A stretch of 64,000 nt of DNA from Candidatus Atribacteria bacterium (GTDB lineage: Bacteria > Atribacterota > Phoenicimicrobiia > Phoenicimicrobiales > Phoenicimicrobiaceae), in assembly GCA_003513845.1 (NCBI GenBank), contig DOTB01000019.1, positions 106,361 to 170,360 of the forward strand. The letters are read 5' to 3'. Positions 52,717 to 60,392 of the stretch are shown here, in pieces. The notes below the pieces were generated by a model, which was given only the letters and a program-made list of their open reading frames with translations, made no database searches and had not been told where the DNA came from. The position numbers and the translations under genes are program-made. Numbering within the stretch: position 1 is the stretch's first letter; the number at the start of each line of letters is the position of its first letter.

Positions 52717-53210
52717 AATTCCTCACTCTCCTCTTCTTTCTTGTATTCACAACGTAGACATCTTTCTGCCTCTTGGCAGGCAGTTATTTTATCCCAGGTC
52801 TTTTCGACTTCAGTATTCCCATCCCTTTCTTCTACTGGTATCAATATATTCTCTTTTGAAAAAAGATATTTTTCTACAATTTGATTATTTAAAATGTGTT
52901 TCTCAAAAATTTCTTCAGCAGTCTTCGAATCAACTTTACCATACACTACCGGTTCTTTATCTTCCACATAAACTTGAATCATAGGTTCCTGTTCACAAAA
53001 ACCAGCACAACCAGAAGTAGTAACTATAATATCGGTTCTATTACTCTTAGAAATGAGATCAACCAGAGTATTCATAGTTTCTCTTGCTCCAGCAGCAATA
53101 CTACAAGTACCTAAACAAACTACAATTCTAATTCGATGTTTCCCGGTTCGCAATTCAAGATCCTTCCTTACTCTTTCTCTGATTTTTTTTAGTTCTTCCA
53201 AATTCTTCAT
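52713..53210 (-). CDS. Thioredoxin-like [2Fe-2S] ferredoxin with extra C-terminal Cys motif
   Basis: A 165-residue protein: the N-terminal part is helical, followed by RIVVCLGTCSIAAGA and IIVTTSGCAGFCEQEPMIQVY, the four Cys of thioredoxin-like ferredoxins as found at the N-terminus of HydB. The C-terminus adds ACQEAERCLRCEYK, a motif like that which joins FeS proteins such as the GltD/NfnB family. It is the first complete gene of the operon and overlaps nuoE by 4 bp. I think it is the detached, functional version of the domain whose Cys are lost in the downstream NuoF. Confidence 0.85.
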   Translation of the reverse strand: MKNLEELKKIRERVRKDLELRTGKHRIRIVVCLGTCSIAAGARETMNTLVDLISKSNRTDIIVTTSGCAGFCEQEPMIQVYVEDKEPVVYGKVDSKTAEEIFEKHILNNQIVEKYLFSKENILIPVEERDGNTEVEKTWDKITACQEAERCLRCEYKKEEESEEL

Positions 53211-53381
53211 CTTCCTCCCCTTCTTTGTTTATGTATTGCCAGATATTCAAGAAAAAATTTCCTCTTTTGAGATCACCTCATTTTTTCTTCAGCATTGTTC
53301 TTCTCATCAAACTGAAAGAAATATCCCCTTGAATATCTCGTCTTATTTAATATTTTCTATAATTGATTAATTTCTTTATTT

Positions 53382-53907
53382 TTATAATTTCCCAAATTGG
53401 GTATCAATGCATAGCTCTTTAAGACCTTCATTTATAGATTGATGGATGAATTCCCTAATTTCTTTCTGCTGTAAATCACAATAATCTACAATTTTTTTAA
53501 TCTTTTTACTGCTAGAAATTTCTTTTTTTGGTAAATTAATCGCTGGCCAACAGATTAAGGTATCAATAAAAACACTGGCTAAATCACCAAAGGGTTTAGC
53601 ATCAATATGTGTAAGGTCTATTTCAAATTCTAAACAACTCCCCCTTTTTCTAAATTAGATATTTTTAAAAAACCACCTGTGCTTTCCGCAGTTCTCTTTA
53701 AAAGCGGTAACCCTAACCCAACTTTCCGTTCTCTTCGGGAAGTTATAAAAGGATCGGTTACCTCAGCATTTTCAATACCTTTACCATTATCTATTATCCT
53801 GCAAAAAAACGTTTATTGTGAAAGCCTAAAATTATTTCAATTTCAGTCGCTCCTGCTGTTACTGAATTTTCTAAAATATCAAAAATATGGTCAGCAATAT
53901 TCTTCAT
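53382..53907 (-). pseudogene. Histidine-kinase-like ATPase gene with two frameshifts
   Basis: Reading minus-strand frames in turn gives one GHKL ATPase domain: MKNIADHIFDILENSVTAGA (N box), then RIIDNGKGIENAEVTDPF (G1), then GLGLPLLKRTAESTGG (G2), then a C-terminal tail ending in CIDTQFGKL. One frame change lies at a run of seven T near 53803, another at a run of five G (53640-53644); one extra base at each site restores a frame of 175 codons. Anti-sigma-like ATPases of this kind often accompany PHP and HydABC-type genes. It is a pseudogene or a sequencing error at homopolymers. Confidence 0.8.
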
Positions 53908-53910
53908 TTT

Positions 53911-54093
53911 TTATTTCTTTTTTCTTTTTGTAAATTTTAAAAAATTACTTAAAGTAAAAAAATCTTTAATCTCTTCATTGGTATCTTCTATAAAAAAAAG
54001 TCCAATATCTTCTATATTATGACTATCAGAACCAGAGATAACCGGAAATCCTTCCAGTTTATCCCCTAACTTAAACTTGTACCCGCGAAACAT
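53911..54093 (-). pseudogene. C-terminal fragment of a PHP-domain protein
   Basis: About 60 residues remain: EGFPVISGSDSHNIEDIG matches the C-terminal metal motif of PHP phosphoesterases (usually 230-240 residues), then a Lys-rich tail. A stop lies five codons before the first ATG, and only 72 bp separate that ATG from the Rex operator, so the first three quarters of the gene are gone. It ends 3 bp before the ATPase fragment starts. Such PHP-ATPase pairs precede HydABC-type genes in several anaerobes; here both seem to be decaying. Confidence 0.75.
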
Positions 54094-54165
54094 TTGCTTG
54101 TTATATTATTTTAAATTATTTTTCTTGACTTATAACAAATAAGACTTTTATTCTTAATGAATTAT

Positions 54166-54183
54166 TTGTGAAATATATCACAA
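54166..54183. promoter_or_regulatory. Rex operator in front of the formate dehydrogenase operon
   Basis: TTGTGA-AATATA-TCACAA, a perfect 18-bp palindrome and an exact match to the consensus site of Rex, the NADH/NAD sensor. On the minus strand the right half contains TTCACA, which could be the -35 of a promoter with TAAAAG 16 bp further on. It is 956 bp before the first intact gene and 17 bp after the rex stop codon. Confidence 0.92.
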
Positions 54184-54199
54184 AATAATCGATAAAATT

Positions 54200-54844
54200 T
54201 TAACATAGATTCAAATAATATGTCAATCCCTCAAACTCAAAAGAAAGGTCTACATTATGTATCTTCACTTCTGGGGGCAAGGTAAGTCGAAGAGGAGCAA
54301 AATTTAAAATAGCTTTAATCCCACCTGCAACCATTTTATCTGCCACTTCTTGAGCAAATTCAGCAGGTACCACTAATACTCCTATATCTATATTTTTATC
54401 TCGGATAAATTTTTCCAACTCTTTTACATCATAAATAGAAATATGACCAATTTTCTTACCTATCTTTAGAGGATCCTTATCGAAAATTCCCTTAATTAAA
54501 AAACCTCTTTTTTGGAACCCTTTATACCTTACTAAAGCTTTACCTAAATTTCCAGCTCCGGCAATAATAACTGACCATTTTCTGTCTAACCCTAATATAT
54601 TTTCTAATTCTTTAACAAGATTTATTACAGGATATCCAATGCCTCTTTTACCAAATTCACCAAAATAAGCCAAATCTTTGCGGATTTGGGCAGAATTGAT
54701 TCCAGTCAGAGCTGCAATTTTAGAAGAAGAAATAAATATTGATTCCTCTTTACCTTCAACCTCGATTATTTTTTCTAAACAGCGATGGTATATACATAAA
54801 CGATTTATAGTAACGGTAGGAATATTTTTTTTCGTTAAACTCAT
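54200..54844 (-). CDS. rex: Redox-sensing transcriptional repressor Rex
   Basis: A 214-residue repressor that leaves DNA when NADH is high. The N-terminal winged helix has NRLCIYHRCLEKI, SSSKIAALTGINSAQIRKDLAYFGEFGKRGIGY (residues about 45-75), which is the family signature, and the Rossmann domain has IIAGAGNLGKALVRYKGF and the C-terminal domain-swap helix. It sits directly upstream of its probable target operon, in the same direction, with a perfect operator between. It follows a SPOR-domain gene by 11 bp. Confidence 0.95.
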   Translation of the reverse strand: MSLTKKNIPTVTINRLCIYHRCLEKIIEVEGKEESIFISSSKIAALTGINSAQIRKDLAYFGEFGKRGIGYPVINLVKELENILGLDRKWSVIIAGAGNLGKALVRYKGFQKRGFLIKGIFDKDPLKIGKKIGHISIYDVKELEKFIRDKNIDIGVLVVPAEFAQEVADKMVAGGIKAILNFAPLRLTLPPEVKIHNVDLSFEFEGLTYYLNLC

Positions 54845-54855
54845 ATTTCCTTTTC

Positions 54856-55446
54856 CTATCTAGTTGTAACCCATATTTCGTAACCCAATTTCTTCAAATT
54901 CTCTGAAATTGCTTTGGCTTCACTTAAAGTTTTAAATTCCCCTACCTGAACCTTATAAAGGGTTTTCCCTTTAATTACATAAGTCTGGTATCCCTTATTT
55001 CTTATTTCTTTAGCTAAATTATTGGCACTTTCTTCTTTCGAAAAAGCTCCCACCTGAACAGTATATATCTTCTTCTCTGAAACTATCTCAGACTCCTTTA
55101 AAATCTTTACCTCTGACTCTGCTTCAGGGGTTTTGACTGTGACTGGCTCAGTAACCAGAGGTTTTTCCAAGGGGGTAATTTCTTCTTCTATTTCCTCACC
55201 GGTAATTTTTTCCTCTTCTTTAACTTTTTCCACAGTTATCTCCTGGGACATTTCAACGGGGGTCTCTATTGATAAAGTTTTCTGTTCCTCTTCTTCCGCA
55301 ATAACCGGTTTTTCAGGAGGAATGTAGCTTTTGTCTCTGGCTAGATGGAAAGCGACTCCTAAAATTATTATCGCACCAATCAATATAATAAGGGTCTCCA
55401 GATTGCTCCTGCTCTTCCTCTTATAAATCCTGCTTGCCTTTCTCAT
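54856..55446 (-). CDS. SPOR-domain membrane protein
   Basis: A 196-residue bitopic protein: a basic N-terminus, one membrane helix (TLIILIGAIIILGVAFHLA, about 18-37), a Glu/Val/Pro-rich linker to about residue 120, and a C-terminal SPOR domain (KIYTVQVGAFSKEESANNLA ... LYKVQVGEFKTLSEAKAISE) with both repeats. SPOR domains bind glycan strands lacking stem peptides at the septum, so a cell-division role like FtsN or DedD is likely. It precedes rex by 11 bp; the two share a transcript. Confidence 0.87.
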   Translation of the reverse strand: MRKASRIYKRKSRSNLETLIILIGAIIILGVAFHLARDKSYIPPEKPVIAEEEEQKTLSIETPVEMSQEITVEKVKEEEKITGEEIEEEITPLEKPLVTEPVTVKTPEAESEVKILKESEIVSEKKIYTVQVGAFSKEESANNLAKEIRNKGYQTYVIKGKTLYKVQVGEFKTLSEAKAISENLKKLGYEIWVTTR

Positions 55447-55569
55447 ATTAAATTATACTCCTATACTAACCTTTGAATAGATAAAAGTTTTATCATACTC
55501 TCCATCACTAATAATATACTTTATATAAATATTCAACATTAAATGTAAAAATCCTTCTTTTATCTTATA

Positions 55570-55597
55570 ATTTATATATATTATTTAATATTGTCAA
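55570..55597 (-). promoter_or_regulatory. Possible promoter of the SPOR-rex unit
   Basis: TTGACA (55597-55592) followed on the minus strand by the AT-rich ATATTAAATAATATATATAAATTATA; TATAAA at a 15-bp spacing or TAAATT at 17 bp could be the -10. About 130 bp before the SPOR gene. Confidence 0.5.
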
Positions 55598-55719
55598 ATA
55601 TTTTTTACTATGATAACATATTAGTGATTAATTAACTAATTGGCCAATTTACCAATTCTCCTATTGATTAATTGGGGAATTGGCCAATCGGTAAATTGGT
55701 AAATTTAAAGGAAACTTTT

Positions 55720-56169
55720 ATGTATTCAAAAAAGTATATTTTAATGGGTATCGGAAATATTCTTCGAGGTGATGATGGAATAGGATCAATTATTGCTCAG
55801 AAATTCAAAGACCAAGATTGGCTTTCTTTAGACTGTGGAATAGCTCCCGAAAATTTCACTTCAATCATTAAAAAAAATAGACCCAATCTCTTAGTACTTA
55901 TTGATGTAGTAGAAATGGGTCTTGAGCCTGGTCAATATAGAATAATTCCACCAGAAAAAATTGATACAATGCATTTAACCACCCATAGTATTTCTCTTTC
56001 CTTTTTAATTTCCTACCTAAAAAATTTTGCCCGAGAAACTGTTTTTATTGGTATCCAACCAAAACTTATCGATTACTCTACCCTTATTAGTCCCGAAATA
56101 CTTAAAAGTGCTGATAAAATAATGAGAATATTGAAAGATAAAAAACTTAATACCGTAAAAAAATTATAG
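55720..56169 (+). CDS. Hydrogenase maturation protease (HycI/HyaD family)
   Basis: A 149-residue endopeptidase that removes the C-terminal tail of a [NiFe] large subunit after nickel insertion. Start at the ATG at 55720 with AAGGA 8 nt upstream; the longer frame runs through repeat words. Signature GIGNILRGDDGIG with the metal-binding Asp, then LIDVVEMGLEPGQYR with the second Asp, THSISLSFLISYL with the His, and FIGIQPKLIDY, as in HycI. The gene faces the mbh operon, whose MbhL carries a tail to cut. It is one of only two intact protein genes on the plus strand. Confidence 0.9.
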   Translation: MYSKKYILMGIGNILRGDDGIGSIIAQKFKDQDWLSLDCGIAPENFTSIIKKNRPNLLVLIDVVEMGLEPGQYRIIPPEKIDTMHLTTHSISLSFLISYLKNFARETVFIGIQPKLIDYSTLISPEILKSADKIMRILKDKKLNTVKKL

Positions 56170-56207
56170 GATTATCAATTCCTTTATTCTTATCAATTTA
56201 AATTATC

Positions 56208-56609
56208 TTACTCAACAATTAACCCAGGTGAGGATTTGTTTGTATCAGCAAGAAGAAATTCTTCACTCATCTTCAAACAATTTTTAGGGCATATATCATT
56301 ACATTGAGAACAAAAGATACAATGAGATATGTGAATTTTAATCTTTTTCTTTTCAGGGATAAATTCGATAGCTCGAGTAGGGCATACCTTCATACATAAT
56401 TTACAACCTATACATTCATCTCTATCGTAGACTATCTTCCCTCTAAACTGCTTAGGAATTTCTACGGGAGGATGTATCTTAACTTCTCCCTTTTTAATTT
56501 TCTCTAATAATTTTAATATCGACTTAGGATAATAAGTAATCGGGAATACATTGGTAGCAGGTTTTTTAAATAACTGTTTTAACAATTCAAATCCCATTGG
56601 CGTTGGCAT
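56208..56609 (-). CDS. mbhN: MbhN-like 2x[4Fe-4S] ferredoxin subunit
   Basis: A 133-residue NuoI-like subunit that should take electrons from ferredoxin. Two cluster motifs: CIGCKLCMKVCP (about 67-78) and CIFCSQCNDICP (about 97-108). GAGGTG lies before the ATG. It is the last gene of the mbh operon, 9 bp after mbhM. Confidence 0.92.
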   Translation of the reverse strand: MPTPMGFELLKQLFKKPATNVFPITYYPKSILKLLEKIKKGEVKIHPPVEIPKQFRGKIVYDRDECIGCKLCMKVCPTRAIEFIPEKKKIKIHISHCIFCSQCNDICPKNCLKMSEEFLLADTNKSSPGLIVE

Positions 56610-56618
56610 TTTATCACC

Positions 56619-57629
56619 TCAAATCATAATAGTATCTAAAACAATTAAGCTCAGACCAAGCAATCCTATAATTGACAAAGGAACCCAATAAGCGTAGGAG
56701 ACTTGATCTATTTTTAAACGTGCAGCAGCGACTCTAATAAAAGTTACTTCCACAAACATTATTAATAATAATTTCACTAAAAAGAATAATGAGTCAATAC
56801 CTATGGCAAATATACCACTTAAATCAAACAAGTGAGCAATATTATAGGGGAAAAATAAGGCTACAGTCAAAGAAACCATTACTATTGTCTTTACCGCATC
56901 AGCTAAACTGAATAAAGCTAAATTCCTCCCTGAATATTCTACTAATAACCCACCAGCCAATTCAGTTTCTGCCTCAGGGACATCAAAAGGTATTTTTGAT
57001 AATTCACCAGGAGTTACAATCGCCAAAGTAATCAGCAAAAGAAGTGCCCCCACAAAACCTAATGGTCCAACCAATCCCCAGATGGGGTGTGCGTTAATCA
57101 CAGCCAAAGAAAAGACATTTAATTGGGGGTAAACCTGGCTTAGTTTCCAGCCTATAGCAATTACAGTCGTGACTAAAGGTAATTCATAACTCATCATCAT
57201 TACCATTTCTCTTTGTGCTCCCACATTGGCATAAGGAGAACCTGAAGCAAAACCACCTACCACCATTCCAATTGCAGGCAAGGTCAGTAAATAAATAATT
57301 AGCACAATATCCCCATATCCGCTTAATAAGGGAGAAATATTTCCTATGGGTAAATAAAATAAAATAGTAATAGTTGCTACCAGGGTCATAACAGGTACCC
57401 CATTAAATATCCAGGGTACCGCATTCTCTGGAACTATATTTTCTTTAATCATTAATTTAAAAAAATCCATAAAGGGTTGTCTTATGGGAGGTCCAACTCT
57501 TGCCTGCATCTTCGCTGCCAACTTTCTATCAATACCTTTATAAAACAAACCTAATATTACTCCCAAAAAAGCAATTATAACTGCCCCAATTATTTTTAAT
57601 AATATTATCAATAGTCCCTCAATAGTCAT
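56619..57629 (-). CDS. mbhM: MbhM, NuoH-like membrane anchor
   Basis: A 336-residue subunit with about eight helices that ties the hydrogenase arm to the ion pump, like NuoH. Signature ARVGPPIRQPFMDFFKLMIKE and FDVPEAETELAGGLLVEYSGR, the two NuoH motifs with acidic residues. The ATG overlaps the mbhL stop by 4 bp. In a hydrogenase the quinone site is not used; this fold passes conformational coupling to the Mrp part. Confidence 0.94.
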   Translation of the reverse strand: MTIEGLLIILLKIIGAVIIAFLGVILGLFYKGIDRKLAAKMQARVGPPIRQPFMDFFKLMIKENIVPENAVPWIFNGVPVMTLVATITILFYLPIGNISPLLSGYGDIVLIIYLLTLPAIGMVVGGFASGSPYANVGAQREMVMMMSYELPLVTTVIAIGWKLSQVYPQLNVFSLAVINAHPIWGLVGPLGFVGALLLLITLAIVTPGELSKIPFDVPEAETELAGGLLVEYSGRNLALFSLADAVKTIVMVSLTVALFFPYNIAHLFDLSGIFAIGIDSLFFLVKLLLIMFVEVTFIRVAAARLKIDQVSYAYWVPLSIIGLLGLSLIVLDTIMI

Positions 57630-58849
57630 GGAGTAATCCTCCTTGTTTTTTGAACACTTAATTTATGTAAATCTTCTTTGGCTAGAATACTTTTTTGACC
57701 ATTATCTTTATTTAAAATCGTCACTCTATCCATACAAGCTATACAAGGGTCAATAGAAGCTATTACAATTGGTATATCTGCTATCTGCTGACCAATAAGC
57801 ATAGGAACCCAGGTCATTAAATTGTTATACGTAGGTGCTCGGGCTTTCCAGACTTCCGGAAGCTCCGATTCATTCAATTTTACATAATGAATACATTCAC
57901 CTCGAGGAGCCTCATGCCTACCAATTCCTTCACCTTTTGCTTTCTTTAATTGATTCAATAATTTAACCAATTTCTTCTCGGCAATAATTTCCCCTGAAGG
58001 TATATTTTCTATACATTGTTCGATAATCTGTATTGATTGGACTACTTCTAATAATCGGACAATTATCCGATCATAAATATCACCGTGTACTTCTCCAGTT
58101 AATGCATCTGGAGTAATAGCTTTTACTTCTAAATCTGCATAAGCAGCATATGGCTGATCTTGACGAATATCTTTGGTTATCCCTGAAGCACGAGCAGTAG
58201 GTCCTACTGCACATAAACGGAGAGCATCTTCCGTGGTTAAAATACCTACATTTTTTGTCCTCAAGGCAATGGTTGGATCATTTAAAAATACATCTTCTAA
58301 TTTTGCATAGATATCTTTATAGTACTCTAATGTCTTTTTAATCCGGGGTATGTGTTCTTTAGTGATATCTCTCCTTACTCCACCAATCATAAATATTCCA
58401 TAATTTATTCTGTTGCCAGTTAGATACTCTAAAAGATCTAATACTTCTTCTCTCGCTCTCCAAGTTAGATATAAAATAGAGTCAAAACCTAATTCATGGG
58501 CAGCAACCCCAGCCCATAAAATATGAGAATGAATTCTTTCTAACTCCGCAATAATTACTCTAATATATTGGGCTCTTTCGGGAACTTCGATTCCCGCCGC
58601 ATTCTCAACTGCTTGGCAAAAAGCAAAAGGATGAGAGGCAGAACAGATACCACATATTCTTTCCGCCAAGTAAATAATCTGGATAGGATTTCTTTGTCTT
58701 CCCATAAATTCTATTCCACGATGATTATCGCCAGGCGCTAAATTTACCTTTTCGATACGTTCTCCATATATTTCAAAATTAAAGGTCATCGGCTCTTTAA
58801 GAGAGGGATGAACCGGACCTATAGGAACAGAATAAGACATCTTACTCAA
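57626..58849 (-). CDS. mbhL: MbhL, [NiFe] hydrogenase large subunit
   Basis: Holds the Ni-Fe centre. Both ligand pairs are there: ERICGICSASHPFAFC near residue 67 and DPCIACMDR near 370, so this is a hydrogenase and not a NuoD-like remnant. After DPCIACMDR the protein runs on for about 32 residues (VTILNKDNGQKSILAK ...), a tail for the protease encoded at 55720-56169. The start is a TTG at 58849 with GAGGTG 7 nt upstream, or the ATG three codons later. It is a group 4 type enzyme by similarity to Mbh of Thermococcales. It overlaps mbhK by 8 bp. Confidence 0.94.
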   Translation of the reverse strand: MSKMSYSVPIGPVHPSLKEPMTFNFEIYGERIEKVNLAPGDNHRGIEFMGRQRNPIQIIYLAERICGICSASHPFAFCQAVENAAGIEVPERAQYIRVIIAELERIHSHILWAGVAAHELGFDSILYLTWRAREEVLDLLEYLTGNRINYGIFMIGGVRRDITKEHIPRIKKTLEYYKDIYAKLEDVFLNDPTIALRTKNVGILTTEDALRLCAVGPTARASGITKDIRQDQPYAAYADLEVKAITPDALTGEVHGDIYDRIIVRLLEVVQSIQIIEQCIENIPSGEIIAEKKLVKLLNQLKKAKGEGIGRHEAPRGECIHYVKLNESELPEVWKARAPTYNNLMTWVPMLIGQQIADIPIVIASIDPCIACMDRVTILNKDNGQKSILAKEDLHKLSVQKTRRITP

Positions 58850-59378
58850 TTTTTTTCACCTCATCTTTTCTTTCTACCTTTATCTCTACACCTTTTTCAT
58901 CCTTTCTTAAGGGATATACTCCTTTCGGGAAATCCTGGGGTAAGAAAATATTAGGTAAATCAGGTAGGCCTTCTATAGTTACTCCAAACATTTCTTTTAA
59001 TTCTCTTTCTGTGGTTTGAGCTCCAGGAATTAAATCGGTAATAGTGGGTATTTTCAGATCTTCTTTTGGTAAATATGTAGCTAAATTGATGGATATCTCT
59101 TTAAATCTTCCTCCATAATAAATAGAAAAATGATACGTTAATTCAATTTCCTTATCTAAATCATTCCCCGAAATTATGGCAAGGTGAGGAAATTGTATAG
59201 TACACAAAAGTTTTATAGCATCCTTAAAACTTATAGGGTTTACCTGTAACCAAATTACACTATAGCTATTCTTTTTTACTCCAGCTGTTTTGGTTTCCAC
59301 TCTGCTATCGATAATTGCTGATTCATCTAATTTCTTTTTAAATAACTCTACAATTTCATCAGGCTTCAAATATTCCAT
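58842..59378 (-). CDS. mbhK: MbhK, NuoC-like subunit
   Basis: A 178-residue NuoC-like peripheral subunit with the motif PGAQTTERELKEMFGVTIEGLPDLPNIFLP (about residues 115-145), which in complex I follows the LYP-type strand, and ends with GVYPLRKDEKGVEI. It contacts MbhL and MbhJ. A 218-bp repeat-filled gap separates it from mbhJ. Confidence 0.9.
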   Translation of the reverse strand: MEYLKPDEIVELFKKKLDESAIIDSRVETKTAGVKKNSYSVIWLQVNPISFKDAIKLLCTIQFPHLAIISGNDLDKEIELTYHFSIYYGGRFKEISINLATYLPKEDLKIPTITDLIPGAQTTERELKEMFGVTIEGLPDLPNIFLPQDFPKGVYPLRKDEKGVEIKVERKDEVKKIE

Positions 59379-59596
59379 TTTTTACCATCCTTTCTTTGGT
59401 ATGCCGTATATCGTATATCGTATTTCGCAAGAGACTTAAACCTATCTATTATGCTCTATACAACGAGTTAGTACTACAGGTGTTCCGTCTGTATATACGT
59501 GAAGACACAAGGTCTGCCCTTACTTATCATACATTCATATTATGCATTGTTATTTTCTTTAGGCGATACTTGATACTCAATACGCGATACAAAATG
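59379..59596. repeat. Repeat-filled gap inside the mbh operon
   Basis: Between mbhK and mbhJ lie 218 bp holding GTATATCGTATATCGTATTTCG words (59402-59424) and the inverted TACTTGATACTCAATACGCG (59565-59585), enclosing about 140 bp without a gene. All other mbh genes overlap or stand less than 15 bp apart, so the gap looks like an insertion. Confidence 0.75.
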
Positions 59597-60055
59597 CTAT
59601 TTCGTGGGAGCAGCTTTCATGCTTTCTCTTAAATTTTCTAACTTAATCCAGGCTTGTAAAACACCGTTTATTATGGCTTCTGGCCGAACTGGACAACCAG
59701 GAACATATACATCAACGGGTATAATCTCATCAACTGGACCTAATAAATTATAAGAATCATAAAAAACTCCTCCACTAGTTCCACAAGTCCCCACCACTAT
59801 CACTGCCTTGGGGTCAGGAGTCTGTTCATAAACGCGTTTTACTCTATCAGCCATTTTATGAGTTACTGGCCCTGTTACTAATAATACATCAGCGTGTTTC
59901 GGGCTCCCTACTAATTTTATCCCAAATCTTTCTAAATCATAACGGGGAGTTAAACCTGCTACAATTTCAATATCACAACCATTACAAGAACCTGTGTTCA
60001 GATGAAAAACCCATAATGATCTCTCGAAATACTTATTTAATTTCACTTTATCCAC
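59597..60055 (-). CDS. mbhJ: MbhJ, [NiFe] hydrogenase small subunit
   Basis: A 152-residue NuoB-like subunit with the proximal [4Fe-4S] cluster. Cys ligands: TGSCNGCDIEI, GTCGTSGG, VPGCPVRPEAII. It lies against MbhL and passes electrons to the Ni-Fe site. It overlaps mbhI by 8 bp. Confidence 0.95.
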   Translation of the reverse strand: MDKVKLNKYFERSLWVFHLNTGSCNGCDIEIVAGLTPRYDLERFGIKLVGSPKHADVLLVTGPVTHKMADRVKRVYEQTPDPKAVIVVGTCGTSGGVFYDSYNLLGPVDEIIPVDVYVPGCPVRPEAIINGVLQAWIKLENLRESMKAAPTK

Positions 60056-60389
60056 TCACTCCTACCAAAATTAATATTATTATTGTTATTATAATTATCC
60101 AACCCGAATAATCATTTATATTCCCAGTATGTATTTTTACTAATGGGTTATAGTAATCTTTTAACGCTTCTGTAAAGCCCCAATAAATATGGCTTGCAGC
60201 AATATGAGAACCTTCTTTACTTAGCTCAGGATTACCAGAAATAAAGGGTTTATCCTGTTCAGTGTTTTTCTTATAACTTTCTTCCCCTTTATTTCTTATA
60301 TAAATAACTATACTACTAATTACTAAAACTACTACTACCCAAATAATGGCACTCCAAAAACCACTTCCTGTTTCCAGTAATCCTAACAT
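60048..60389 (-). CDS. mbhI: MbhI, membrane link subunit
   Basis: A 113-residue protein with a helix near each end (about 13-30 and 92-110) and a soluble middle that contains SHIYWGFTEALKDYY. In Mbh of Thermococcales the equivalent subunit sits between the Mrp-like part and the hydrogenase part; position and topology fit, sequence similarity is low. Confidence 0.75.
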   Translation of the reverse strand: MLGLLETGSGFWSAIIWVVVVLVISSIVIYIRNKGEESYKKNTEQDKPFISGNPELSKEGSHIAASHIYWGFTEALKDYYNPLVKIHTGNINDYSGWIIIITIIILILVGVSG

Positions 60390-60392
60390 TTT

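Noticed and set aside
53211..53381. Remnant of a further gene (DRTGG-type) between the ATPase fragment and the ferredoxin gene
   Set aside because: Translations show no recognisable motif; the 171 bp could be a leader as well.
54125..54153. TTGACT with an AT-rich -10 on the plus strand near the Rex site
   Set aside because: It would run antisense into rex, and the -10 (TTATTC) is poor.
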